Of a stretch of 64,000 nucleotides of DNA, positions 51,791 to 59,915 are shown piece by piece. Within the stretch, counting starts at the first letter, position 1; every line of letters starts with the position of its first letter. The notes beneath the pieces were generated by a model. That model was given only the letters and a program-made list of their open reading frames with translations, did not search any database and was not told the DNA's origin. The position numbers were made by a program, and so were the translations under genes. This stretch comes from Nostoc linckia NIES-25 (GTDB lineage: Bacteria; Cyanobacteriota; Cyanobacteriia; Cyanobacteriales; Nostocaceae): NCBI RefSeq assembly GCF_002368035.1, contig NZ_AP018222.1, forward strand, positions 2,768,534-2,832,533. The letters run 5' to 3'.

Positions 51791-51827
51791 CATTTTAGCC
51801 TTGACACACTACTACTGGCGGCTCCTC

Positions 51828-52016
51828 CTTTTGCTTGCGGAAAACACCAAAATGAATAAGTAGAAGCTCCTTTTAAGTCAGTGAAAGCTGCTTTTGCTTG
51901 CGGAAAACACCAAAATGAGTAAGTAAAAGCTTCTTTTAAGTAAGTAAAAGCTGCTTTTGCTTGTGGAAAACACCAAAATGAGTAAGTAAAAGCTCCTTTT
52001 GAGTCAGTAAAAGCTT
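51828..52016. repeat. Three 63-bp tandem repeats
   Basis: Units start CTTTTGCTTGCGGAAAACAC at 51828, 51891 and 51954 and follow each other without spacers. Each contains CACCAAAATGA and two AAGTAAAAGCT-like sub-repeats. Units differ at a few positions. Confidence 0.9.
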
Positions 52017-52035
52017 ATTTTAATTAAGCATTTCA

Positions 52036-52098
52036 GTATTTTTATAAAATAATCGGGCATTTTTATAAAGCAATTAGGCATTTTTATAAAGTAATCGG
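52036..52098. repeat. Three 21-bp tandem repeats
   Basis: The unit GCATTTTTATAAAGCAATTA plus G occurs at 52057 and 52078, with a degenerate copy at 52036. It directly follows the 63-bp array in the spacer between the helicase and methyltransferase genes. Confidence 0.85.
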
Positions 52099-52149
52099 TA
52101 AATATATCTGACGATTAAAAAATCACGCCTATACAAACAAAGGTAAGGC

Positions 52150-52185
52150 TCAGAGATATCGAAAACTTTTCAGTAATATCTCTGA
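52150..52185. repeat. Inverted repeat TCAGAGATAT/ATATCTCTGA
   Basis: The two ten-base arms (52150-52159 and 52176-52185) are exact inverted copies with a 16-base loop. Flanking bases also partly pair. Confidence 0.7.
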
Positions 52186-52321
52186 ACCGTAAGTAAGGGT
52201 AAAGGATTTATAAAGTATCAAAAGCATGGTTAAAATTTAACTTCTATAAAAAGAGTTTCTTCAAGTCCGCCAGCGCAGACTTAATTTTTAGAGCCACAGA
52301 TTTATTTTCTGAATGGCAAAA

Positions 52322-52357
52322 TTACCATGTCTTGTTTTTATTTTCTAAGCATGGTAA
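52322..52357. promoter_or_regulatory. Inverted repeat TTACCATG/CATGGTAA before the methyltransferase start
   Basis: The arms (52322-52329 and 52350-52357) are exact inverted copies ending three bases before the ATG of the methyltransferase. A third copy-like CATGGTTAA lies near 52226. It could be an operator or a structure covering the ribosome site; no ribosome site of standard type is seen here. Confidence 0.45.
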
Positions 52358-52360
52358 ATT

Positions 52361-55300
52361 ATGTCTCTGAATTTTCAAAGAACCCGCGATTTACTCAATA
52401 ACTTTCAATTTAGCGATCTATTTATAGAAGAATTAGGTTGGTCTAAACCTTCCAGACAAAAACCTGTAAGTTTAAAACTTGAGAATAACACGTATCGATA
52501 CCAAAAAATTGCTGAACTTTCAGGCGTTGCAATCTTTGAAGTCAGCGCAGCAGATGGGAATATACCAGAGGCGAAAGTTAGAAATGCTATTCATCAAGAA
52601 GTTACTAAACTCATTAATGAAAATCTCCTAATTTTTATTACTGAAGAACGCACACGTAGTCTTTGGTATTGGGTGAAACGAGAAGGAAGTAAAAGCTACA
52701 TTCGTGACCATTTATATGTGAAAGGTCAACCAGGAGACTTATTTTTAAGCAAACTTGGTTCTTTAGTTATTGATATTACTGAATTAGAACATGGTGAACC
52801 GACGGTTGTCGAAATTGCCTATAAATTACAACGTGGTTTTGATGTTGAACCAGTAACTAAGAAATTTTACAAGGAATTTCAGGAACAACACCAGAAGTTT
52901 TTGCTGTTTGTTAAAGGAATTGATAACGAGACAGATAGACGTTGGTACACATCGGTAATTCTGAATCGCCTGATGTTTGTTTATTTTCTCCAGCGTAAGG
53001 GTTTTATTGATAATAAAGATTTAAATTATCTGCAAAATAAGCTAGAACAAAGCAAACAAAAAGCTGAAAATCATTTTTATGACGAATTTCTCAAGGCTTT
53101 GTTTTTTGAAAGCTTTGCTAAACCTGAGATTGAACGCGATTTATCTGTACAAGAATTGGTAGGAAAGGTTAAATACCTGAATGGTGGACTATTTCTCAAG
53201 CATCATATTGAAGATAAATATGATATTTTTATAGTTGATGAAGCGTTTGAGCAAGTTCTAGATTTATTTGCGCGTTATTCTTGGAATCTGGATGATACGC
53301 CGGAAGGTAAAGATGACGAGATAAACCCTGATGTGTTGGGTTATATTTTTGAGAAATACATTAATCAAAAAGCTTTTGGAGCCTATTATACTAGACCGCA
53401 AATTACAGAATATCTCTGCGATCGAACTATCCACAAATTAATTGTAGACCGCGTAAATGATGCGCTATCTGATAAGTATAAGCGATTTGAGGATATCAAT
53501 GAACTTCTGATTAAACTGGATACAAATGTTTGTCGTCTATTAATGGAAGATATTCTTCCTAATTTATCAATTCTTGACCCAGCTTGCGGTTCTGGTGCTT
53601 TTCTTGTGGCGGTGATGAAGACGCTAATTCAAGTTTATAGTGCGGTTTTTGGGACAATTAAGTTAATGGGAGATGCTACTCTCAAGGAGAAACTTGAAAA
53701 TATAGAAAGTTCCCATCCATCACTACCTTATTTTATCAAAAAGCGGATTGTTTCTGATAATCTCTATGGTATAGACATCATGGAGGAAGCAACGGAAATT
53801 GCGAAACTGCGCCTTTTTTTAGCTTTGGTTTCTTCTGCTGGTTATGTTGAAGAGTTAGAACCATTGCCTAATATTGATTTTAATATTATGGCGGGGAATT
53901 CGTTAATTGGTTTAATTCGGGTAGATGAAACAGCTTTTGATGCAGTGGGAAATTCACTACAAGGAAATCTATTACAATCTTTAGCCGCAGATAATTATAA
54001 GAAAATTCTCGAAGAAAAGAATAAGTCTGTTGATTTGTACAAAAAACACGCTTTTTTACCTAAAGCATTACCCGATACAGATACACCTCAAGATACTCGA
54101 TTGATACACATCCGCAAAAATATTGAACAACTAAACAAAAAATCGCAAGAAAAGTTAAATCTTTTGCTGTTGGATGAGTTTAGTAAGCGTTTGGGTATCA
54201 AGTATGAGGAAGTTCAGTTAACTGGAAAATCACAAAAGCGTGTTTTGAAGGTTGAGGATATTGCAGCTTTAAAGCCGTTTCACTGGGGTTATCATTTTGA
54301 TAAGGTTTTAGAACGCGGCGGTTTTGATGCGATTATTACTAATCCACCGTGGGAAGCTTTTAAGCCAGATGCTAAAGAATTCTTTGCACAGCATAATGAT
54401 TTGGTGACAAAGAAGAAGATGGATATACATTCTTTTGAAGAAACCAAAGACAAGCTATTGCAAGATAAAGAGATTGCAAATGCATGGTTGAAATACAAAA
54501 GCAAGTTTCCTCATGTAAATCTTTATTATCGTTCATCTAGGCAATATCAAAACCAAATTTCTATTGTTAATGGTAAGAAGTCAAAGACAACAGATATTAA
54601 TTTGTATAAGCTTTTTTTAGAACAATGTTTTAATTTATTAAAAACTGATAGTGAATGCGGTATTGTTATTCCTAGTAGTTTTTATAATGACTTAGGAGCT
54701 AAACAATTACGTGAAATGTTGTTTAGTCAAAGTAAAGTCACTGGGCTATTTTGCTTTGAAAATCGTAAAACAATTTTTGATAGTGTTCACCGTAGCTTTA
54801 AATTTGTTGTTCTTACTTTTGAAAAAGGCGGTAGCACTAAAAATTTTCCTGCTGCTTTTATGCGCCATGATGTTCAGGAATTACAAAGATTTCCAAGTGA
54901 CGACAGTATCTCAATAAGCCTTGAGCTTATACGCCGCCTATCACCTGACTCGCTTTCTGTAGTAGAGTTTAAAAATGAAATAGACTTCCGTATTTCTGAG
55001 AAAATGACCAAGTTTCCGTTACTAGGTGAGCAAATTAAAGATAAGTGGAATCTTTCGTTAGGCCGTGAATTCCACATGACTGATGATAAGAATTTATTTA
55101 AGTCATATTCAAAGAGTAGATTACCACTCTATGAAGGTAAAATGATTCATCAATTTACTCACCTATATGCCGAACCGAGATTTTGGGTGGATGAACAGGA
55201 CGCGAGAAAAGCTTTATTAGGAAAGAAGAAAAACGACAATGGTCAATTATTAGACTATCAATCCTATCGGCTTTCATACCGTGCAATAGGAAGGAGTACG

Positions 55301-55831
55301 GATGCTAGAACTTTGATTGGAACAGTCCTACCCCAAAATGTTTTTTCTGGTAATTCTCTTAATATTGCGTCACCAACTCAAAATAATAAATCTACAGTAT
55401 TTATTAGTGCTGTATTGAATAGCTTTTGTGTCGATTTTGCATTACGTCAACAGGTATCTGCAAACATTAATATGTTTTACATCTACCAGTTACCCGTCCC
55501 ACGTTTAACAAAAAACGATCGCTATTTCAACGACATTGTACAACGCGCCGCCAAACTCATCTGCACTACACCAGAATTTGACGAACTCGCGCAAGAAGTC
55601 GGTTTAGTTTCCCATCAACAAGGCGTTACCGACGAAACAGAACGCGCCAAACTCCGCGCCGAACTCGATGGAATGGTAGCACACCTTTACGGTTTAACCG
55701 AAGATGAATTTAGCTACATCCTTACAACATTTCCTATTGTGAATGCAAGCGTTAAAGAAGCAGCATTAGAAGCTTACCGTAACTTTGCCCCAATGTTTGG
55801 AGAATTACAAACAGTTGCATTAACTCATTAA
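52361..55831 (+). CDS. Eco57I-type (type IIG-like) DNA methyltransferase
   Basis: The 1156-residue protein has an N-terminal domain (FSDLFIEELGW, GVAIFEVSAADGNIP, NLLIFITEERTRSLWYWVKR) shaped like a degenerate PD-(D/E)xK fold but without a visible E-x-K. A helical part follows (VTKKFYKEFQEQHQKFLLFV, MFVYFLQRKGFID). The methyltransferase core has motif I ILDPACGSGAFLVAVM near 404, NLYGIDIMEEATEIAKLRLF, and motif IV IITNPPWEAF near 661, the N-P-P-W of adenine-N6 enzymes. The last 250 residues (LPLYEGKMIHQFTHLYAEPR) resemble target-recognition domains. It would methylate adenine and may not cut DNA itself. The PLD-SNF2 gene upstream probably supplies the nuclease and motor. Confidence 0.9.
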   Translation: MSLNFQRTRDLLNNFQFSDLFIEELGWSKPSRQKPVSLKLENNTYRYQKIAELSGVAIFEVSAADGNIPEAKVRNAIHQEVTKLINENLLIFITEERTRSLWYWVKREGSKSYIRDHLYVKGQPGDLFLSKLGSLVIDITELEHGEPTVVEIAYKLQRGFDVEPVTKKFYKEFQEQHQKFLLFVKGIDNETDRRWYTSVILNRLMFVYFLQRKGFIDNKDLNYLQNKLEQSKQKAENHFYDEFLKALFFESFAKPEIERDLSVQELVGKVKYLNGGLFLKHHIEDKYDIFIVDEAFEQVLDLFARYSWNLDDTPEGKDDEINPDVLGYIFEKYINQKAFGAYYTRPQITEYLCDRTIHKLIVDRVNDALSDKYKRFEDINELLIKLDTNVCRLLMEDILPNLSILDPACGSGAFLVAVMKTLIQVYSAVFGTIKLMGDATLKEKLENIESSHPSLPYFIKKRIVSDNLYGIDIMEEATEIAKLRLFLALVSSAGYVEELEPLPNIDFNIMAGNSLIGLIRVDETAFDAVGNSLQGNLLQSLAADNYKKILEEKNKSVDLYKKHAFLPKALPDTDTPQDTRLIHIRKNIEQLNKKSQEKLNLLLLDEFSKRLGIKYEEVQLTGKSQKRVLKVEDIAALKPFHWGYHFDKVLERGGFDAIITNPPWEAFKPDAKEFFAQHNDLVTKKKMDIHSFEETKDKLLQDKEIANAWLKYKSKFPHVNLYYRSSRQYQNQISIVNGKKSKTTDINLYKLFLEQCFNLLKTDSECGIVIPSSFYNDLGAKQLREMLFSQSKVTGLFCFENRKTIFDSVHRSFKFVVLTFEKGGSTKNFPAAFMRHDVQELQRFPSDDSISISLELIRRLSPDSLSVVEFKNEIDFRISEKMTKFPLLGEQIKDKWNLSLGREFHMTDDKNLFKSYSKSRLPLYEGKMIHQFTHLYAEPRFWVDEQDARKALLGKKKNDNGQLLDYQSYRLSYRAIGRSTDARTLIGTVLPQNVFSGNSLNIASPTQNNKSTVFISAVLNSFCVDFALRQQVSANINMFYIYQLPVPRLTKNDRYFNDIVQRAAKLICTTPEFDELAQEVGLVSHQQGVTDETERAKLRAELDGMVAHLYGLTEDEFSYILTTFPIVNASVKEAALEAYRNFAPMFGELQTVALTH

Positions 55832-56276
55832 AGCAAAGATAGCTGGCAATACGCTTGGGTTAATGACTACTGGTAAAAAATTTTGGGTTTTTGAGACGCG
55901 ATAAATCGCCGTCTCTACAAGTGTTTTGGTTTTATCTGAACTCTATTGACATCGCTGGCGGTTATAAATCGATGGAACATGAAGGTTTTTAACTAAATTG
56001 ATAATTTTCTGTAACTAGGAATACAAACTGACTTATTATTCGATTAATGGTGTCTAGATCCCCGACTTCTCAAAGAAGTCGGGGATCTAAAGAGGGGATC
56101 TAATCTGCGAAATTGCAACTTCTTAAGAATTTCTTTCAAATTCACAGAAGAGGTTTAGTAGTATTGGGTTCTGGTAAAATTGAATTGCTGCTATAAATGC
56201 AACAAGGTATTTAAATAAGGTCTAATAAATTACTATATAAATTCGACAGTATTTACTTAGTCGTAATTTTAAAGCC
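55832..56276. other. Gap with dispersed repeats
   Basis: No gene is supported. It contains the GACGCGATAAATCGCCGTCT repeat (about 55893-55920) and the hairpin at 56055-56088. Confidence 0.5.
56055..56088. repeat. Hairpin repeat AGATCCCCGACTTCT/AGAAGTCGGGGATCT
   Basis: Fifteen-base arms are exact inverted copies with a short loop. This is a widespread cyanobacterial repeat and could act as a bidirectional terminator. Confidence 0.75.
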
Positions 56277-56813
56277 GTGCAAATTCATCGTAACTCAGAA
56301 TCTCACCATCGGCGCGATCGCCGCGAACAGGGTTTAGAAAAATTGCTCAATCGCCTTGTCATCAGGATACAGCGCGATGAGTTAGTGCGGCAAACAACCA
56401 ATCAACTCAGAGAATTACTTGAGGTCGATCGCGTTGTTTTGTATTATTTTTACGGGCAGTGGCAAGGGCAGGTAACTTTTGAATCTTTGAGTTCTCCAGA
56501 ATTTTCAATACTTGGTTCCACGGGGCCAGATAATTGTTTTAACGACGAGTATGCTGGTTTATATTTGGCAGGACGGATAAAAGCGATCGCTGATATTGAA
56601 TTAGAGCCAATGGAGTCTTGTCACCGAGATTTTCTCCGCAGTATGCAAGTTCGCGCCAACCTAGTTGTACCAATTTTGATACCTAGAGGATTATGGGGAT
56701 TGTTAGTAGCGCATCACTGCCAAGGGCCTCATCATTGGTCACAATTAAATATGGAAATGATGCAAACAGCAGCGCAAGCTCTAGCAGCAGACCATAATAT
56801 TCTCGAAAGTTAA
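56277..56813 (+). CDS. Single-GAF protein with cyanobacteriochrome-type cysteines
   Basis: The 178-residue protein is a single GAF domain with a short basic N-terminus and no output domain. It has LRELLEVDRVVLYYF, then GPDNCFNDEYAGLYLAGRI, ADIELEPMESCHRDFL and VRANLVVPILIPRGLWGLLV. The C115-H116 pair lies where cyanobacteriochromes bind bilin, and D85-N86-C87-F88 fits the DXCF motif of the dual-cysteine class. Both are seen directly; bilin binding is inference. The start is GTG at 56277. It might signal through a partner or be a non-bilin GAF relative. Confidence 0.8.
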   Translation: MQIHRNSESHHRRDRREQGLEKLLNRLVIRIQRDELVRQTTNQLRELLEVDRVVLYYFYGQWQGQVTFESLSSPEFSILGSTGPDNCFNDEYAGLYLAGRIKAIADIELEPMESCHRDFLRSMQVRANLVVPILIPRGLWGLLVAHHCQGPHHWSQLNMEMMQTAAQALAADHNILES

Positions 56814-56895
56814 GCTACTGTGCATTCAAATGGCATACAGTTTAAGTAGCAAATATATTCACCAGCACTGATTCTCTAAATAAGGAGAAAAAACT

Positions 56896-57285
56896 GTGAA
56901 ATTTGGTTACACGGTAATCTGGGTAGACGATGTAGTTAAGACCGTTGAGTTTTACGAAAAAGCATTTGGTCTGGTTCGTCGCACCCTTCACGACCAGGGA
57001 CACTTTGTCTGGGCTGAAATCGAAACCGGAAACACCACATTAGCTTTCTCCTCCACCACCGAAGCACAGAAATTATTTCCCGGCGGCTTTCATCCCAACG
57101 AAGCGACAAAACCGCCGGCATTAATTCAAATCTCCTTCATCACTCCTGATGTTGGCGGCGCTTACATGAAAGCCATAGGAGCAGGAGCAAAACCACTAGA
57201 TCCCCCGAAAACCCAACCTTGGGGACAAACAATAGCCCGCGTCCGCGACCTCAATGGCGTGCTGGTTTCCTTGGCGAGTGGATAG
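56896..57285 (+). CDS. VOC (glyoxalase/bleomycin-resistance fold) family protein
   Basis: The 129-residue protein has the VOC pattern: FGYTVIWVDDVVKTVEFYEK, FGLVRRTLHDQGHFVWAEIE, and C-terminal WGQTIARVRDLNGVLVSLAS with the metal-ligand-type region. AAGGAGAAAAAACTGTG upstream includes a strong ribosome site before ATG-equivalent GTG at 56896. Activity is not predictable; candidates are glyoxalase or dioxygenase-like reactions or small-molecule binding. Confidence 0.85.
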   Translation: MKFGYTVIWVDDVVKTVEFYEKAFGLVRRTLHDQGHFVWAEIETGNTTLAFSSTTEAQKLFPGGFHPNEATKPPALIQISFITPDVGGAYMKAIGAGAKPLDPPKTQPWGQTIARVRDLNGVLVSLASG

Positions 57286-57308
57286 TAGCGATCGCTATTA
57301 AAATTGTT

Positions 57309-57752
57309 TTACAAGATTAATGTTTCGAGCTTTGCCTGTACTTCTTCTATTAAATCTTGTGCAACAGTTTCAACAAATTTTACCTTTCTAGCTCTCCAAT
57401 CTAGTGTTTTAATTTGGTCAGACAACACAACTCCTTTTGTTTGCATTCCCTCAAGAAGAGGAACTTCAAAACTAAGCCCTTTTGGATTGCTAGTTATAGG
57501 GCAAACTAAAACCAAAGATGCCATTCGATTGTATTTAATTGGAGATATAACAAGAACGGGGCGGTAGCCAATTTGCTCCCGCCCTTGTTGTTGTAGTTCA
57601 TTGTTTAGTGTCCTAGCAATTTCATCGAATGACATTCCTGAGGCTTGAAGGGTAAATGCACGCCGAATCGAATCAGCCGTAAACTGCTGTGCATTTCCAA
57701 ATTCTAATTTGACAATATCTCCTCTGTCAGGAAAGTACTGATTAACTACCAA
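57309..57752 (-). CDS. MazF/PemK-family toxin with an extra helical segment
   Basis: The 147-residue protein begins MVVNQYFPDRGDIVKLEF, the first MazF strand, and resumes at GREQIGYRPVLVISPIKYNR and LVCPITSNPKGLSFEVPL, with VVLSDQIKTLDWRARKVKFV, all typical. Between them residues 19-56 (with FTLQASGMSFDEIARTLN) are additional, since the usual MazF goes directly from the first strand to the G-x-E-Q-x-G-x-R-P-V loop. The R63-P64 and S88-type catalytic surroundings are present, so RNase activity is likely. The start is TTG at 57752, overlapping the antitoxin by seven bases. Confidence 0.85.
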   Translation of the reverse strand: MVVNQYFPDRGDIVKLEFGNAQQFTADSIRRAFTLQASGMSFDEIARTLNNELQQQGREQIGYRPVLVISPIKYNRMASLVLVCPITSNPKGLSFEVPLLEGMQTKGVVLSDQIKTLDWRARKVKFVETVAQDLIEEVQAKLETLIL

Positions 57753-57988
57753 TCTTCTTTCCCCACAGCATTACCGATATCAAATTCAGGATGAAATTGA
57801 TCGGAAGTCATACCTTCAAGCAACTCATCAAGCGTATATTTTTTTCTTCTTTGTGGTGTAATTACAATACTGTTACCTTCCACACTAAAATTTATAGCTG
57901 TCCCTTCAGTTATGTCTGCTTGTTCAGCTACCGATCTGGGAATCCGAATAGCTAAACTGTTTCCCCATTTACCAATAAATGCTGTCAT
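57746..57988 (-). CDS. MazE/AbrB-type antitoxin
   Basis: The protein of 80 residues begins MTAFIGKWGNSLAIRIPRSV and has the AbrB-like swapped-hairpin DNA-binding fold (ADITEGTAINFSVEGNSIVI) and an acidic C-terminus (MTSDQFHPEFDIGNAVGKED) that would block the toxin. Its stop overlaps the toxin start, so they are one operon. It would also repress its own promoter, as is known for MazE. Confidence 0.9.
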   Translation of the reverse strand: MTAFIGKWGNSLAIRIPRSVAEQADITEGTAINFSVEGNSIVITPQRRKKYTLDELLEGMTSDQFHPEFDIGNAVGKEDW

Positions 57989-58000
57989 AGCTATCTCCAA

Positions 58001-58325
58001 ATATTATGTTAGAGATCCACACGCCTAAAGTTCAAAAATTGGCAGCAAAAGGCTCTTAACAGTTTTTGCCTAATGTATATACTTTGAAGATACAAACTTA
58101 TCCGGTGGGTGTCAACACTCGGTTGTAGATTTGGTGAGAAAATATGCCAGTAACTGCAAAGAGGCTTAATGGTTCTTAATACCTTTGGGTTACTTTATCT
58201 GCACTATCAGATTGAACCTTTCCATAACTAAAGGACAGGTTGCAATTTTTACACTTCGATTAAATTGATTGTGCTCTTGCCAAGCATTTATTATCTCTAG
58301 TTCGCAATCTCAAACCTCAAATTCT
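58001..58325. other. Gap between divergent mazEF and the methyltransferase gene
   Basis: No gene, repeat or clear regulatory motif was recognised. It holds the promoters of both flanking transcripts. Confidence 0.4.
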
Positions 58326-59513
58326 ATGAATTCTAATCCTTTGCTGTGTGCAGCGATCGCTCATCATATCACCACCAGTCCGCAACAGCGAATTACTTTC
58401 GCCGAATTCATGGATATGGCGCTATATCACCCCGAACACGGTTACTATTCCAGCGATGCTGTGAAAATTGGCTTCCAAGGTGGTGATTTTTTTACCTCTC
58501 CCACCCTCAGCCCTGACTTTGGCGAATTACTTGCAGAACAATTTTTGCAAATGTGGGAAATTTTAGGGCGGCCTGTGCCGTTTTCTCTTGTAGAAATGGG
58601 AGCAGGTCAAGGACTCTTGGCATTGCATATCCTCAAGTATTACCAGCTACAATACCCGGATTTTTTTACTGCTTTGGAGTATGTAATTGTTGAAAAGTCG
58701 CCAACATTAAGGCAAGAACAGCAACAACGCTTACAAGATTTGCCCGTGCGTTGGTGCAATCTAGAGGATATCCCATCAAATGCGATCGCTGGCTGTTTTT
58801 TTTCTAATGAGTTAATCGATGCCTTCCCAGTCCATCAATTCACCCTCGAAAACGGGGAACTGCGAGAAATTTATGTGACAACACATAGGGATGAGAAAGA
58901 AACCAATGCCCCATGCCCAACATTTATCGAAGTCACAGGAGAACTTTCTACGCCTCAACTAGCTGATTATTTCGACTTAGTGGGAATCGATTTAACCTCA
59001 GGTGCATACCCAGATGGTTACCGCAGTGAAATTAATTTAGCTGCTCTTTCCTGGTTGAGTATAGTAGCAGACCGCTTGCAGCGCGGCTATGTGCTAACAA
59101 TTGATTATGGTTACCCTGCTACTCGTTACTATAATCCCAGGCGATCGCAAGGAACGCTACAGTGCTATTACCAACACCGTTTCCATGACAACCCTTATAT
59201 CAATATCGGACAACAAGATATCACTGCCCATGTTGACTTTACAGCTTTGGAACGTTGGGGCGATCGCTGCGGTTTAAAAAACGTTGGTTTTATCCAGCAA
59301 GGATTATTTTTGATGGCGCTGGGATTAGGGGAACGAATTGCTGGTATTTCCTATCAAAAGCAACCCCTCTCACAATTACTACAGCGACGGGAAGCACTAC
59401 ATCAGCTTTTAGATCCCACTGGGTTGGGTGGTTTTGGAGTCTTAATTCAGAGCAAAAATCTCCAAAAAACAGAAATTTCTCAACCACTAAAAGGATTGAC
59501 TCTGCCAGAGTAA
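58326..59513 (+). CDS. COG1565 SAM-dependent methyltransferase (NDUFAF7/MidA-like)
   Basis: The protein of 395 residues has the COG1565 features: ITFAEFMDMALYHPEHGYYS, GDFFTSPTLSPDFGELLAEQ, the SAM motif LVEMGAGQGLLALHIL, GCFFSNELIDAFPVHQF and VLTIDYGYPATRYYNPRRSQ. Eukaryotic relatives (NDUFAF7) dimethylate an arginine of the 49-kDa subunit of complex I, the counterpart of NdhH; a similar role here is speculative. A short in-frame ATGCCCCATGCCCA repeat gives NAPCPTF near residue 200. The ATG at 58326 is preferred to the TTG at 58269. Confidence 0.88.
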   Translation: MNSNPLLCAAIAHHITTSPQQRITFAEFMDMALYHPEHGYYSSDAVKIGFQGGDFFTSPTLSPDFGELLAEQFLQMWEILGRPVPFSLVEMGAGQGLLALHILKYYQLQYPDFFTALEYVIVEKSPTLRQEQQQRLQDLPVRWCNLEDIPSNAIAGCFFSNELIDAFPVHQFTLENGELREIYVTTHRDEKETNAPCPTFIEVTGELSTPQLADYFDLVGIDLTSGAYPDGYRSEINLAALSWLSIVADRLQRGYVLTIDYGYPATRYYNPRRSQGTLQCYYQHRFHDNPYINIGQQDITAHVDFTALERWGDRCGLKNVGFIQQGLFLMALGLGERIAGISYQKQPLSQLLQRREALHQLLDPTGLGGFGVLIQSKNLQKTEISQPLKGLTLPE

Positions 59514-59622
59514 ATCTGAATTTGAAAAGTTAAAACTCTATTTAAGAATGCAGTATTAGTTTTATTTGGACTAGCATAGCAGTGATTAGTGTAAAGTTAA
59601 ACACAATTGGAAAGTAACAATT

Positions 59623-59718
59623 ATGTCAGCCCATGACCTATTAATGTTAGTAACACTACTTACCCCAGGTATTTTGCTTTCAGTTTTGATTATGGTGACT
59701 TTTGCCGCTGGTGGGTGA
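59623..59718 (+). CDS. 31-residue single-span membrane peptide
   Basis: The short frame encodes MSAHDLLMLVTLLTPGILLS followed by VLIMVTFAAGG and a stop. Almost the whole peptide is one hydrophobic helix. A ribosome site GGAAAG lies about ten bases upstream of the ATG. Cyanobacteria encode many such small subunits of photosystem, cytochrome and NDH-1 complexes; I cannot assign this one. The compact frame with good start context in an otherwise empty gap supports it. Confidence 0.55.
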   Translation: MSAHDLLMLVTLLTPGILLSVLIMVTFAAGG

Positions 59719-59915
59719 AGCGATCGCTGTTTACTGATAACTGATAATACTGTTATTTTGCACTATTATCGATAACTGGGTAGGCATTGCCAATACAAAA
59801 TCAGGCAATGTCCATCCAAATAAAATTGCGATCGCTTAACTACTGCAAGATGTCACAATAGACACGCAAATTTGACGAAGGATTAGGCCTACGCTGTACC
59901 AAAAGGAACGTAAAA

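Noticed and set aside
51828..52016. CRISPR array
   Set aside because: The 63-bp units are contiguous, with no unique spacers between them, and no cas gene is nearby.
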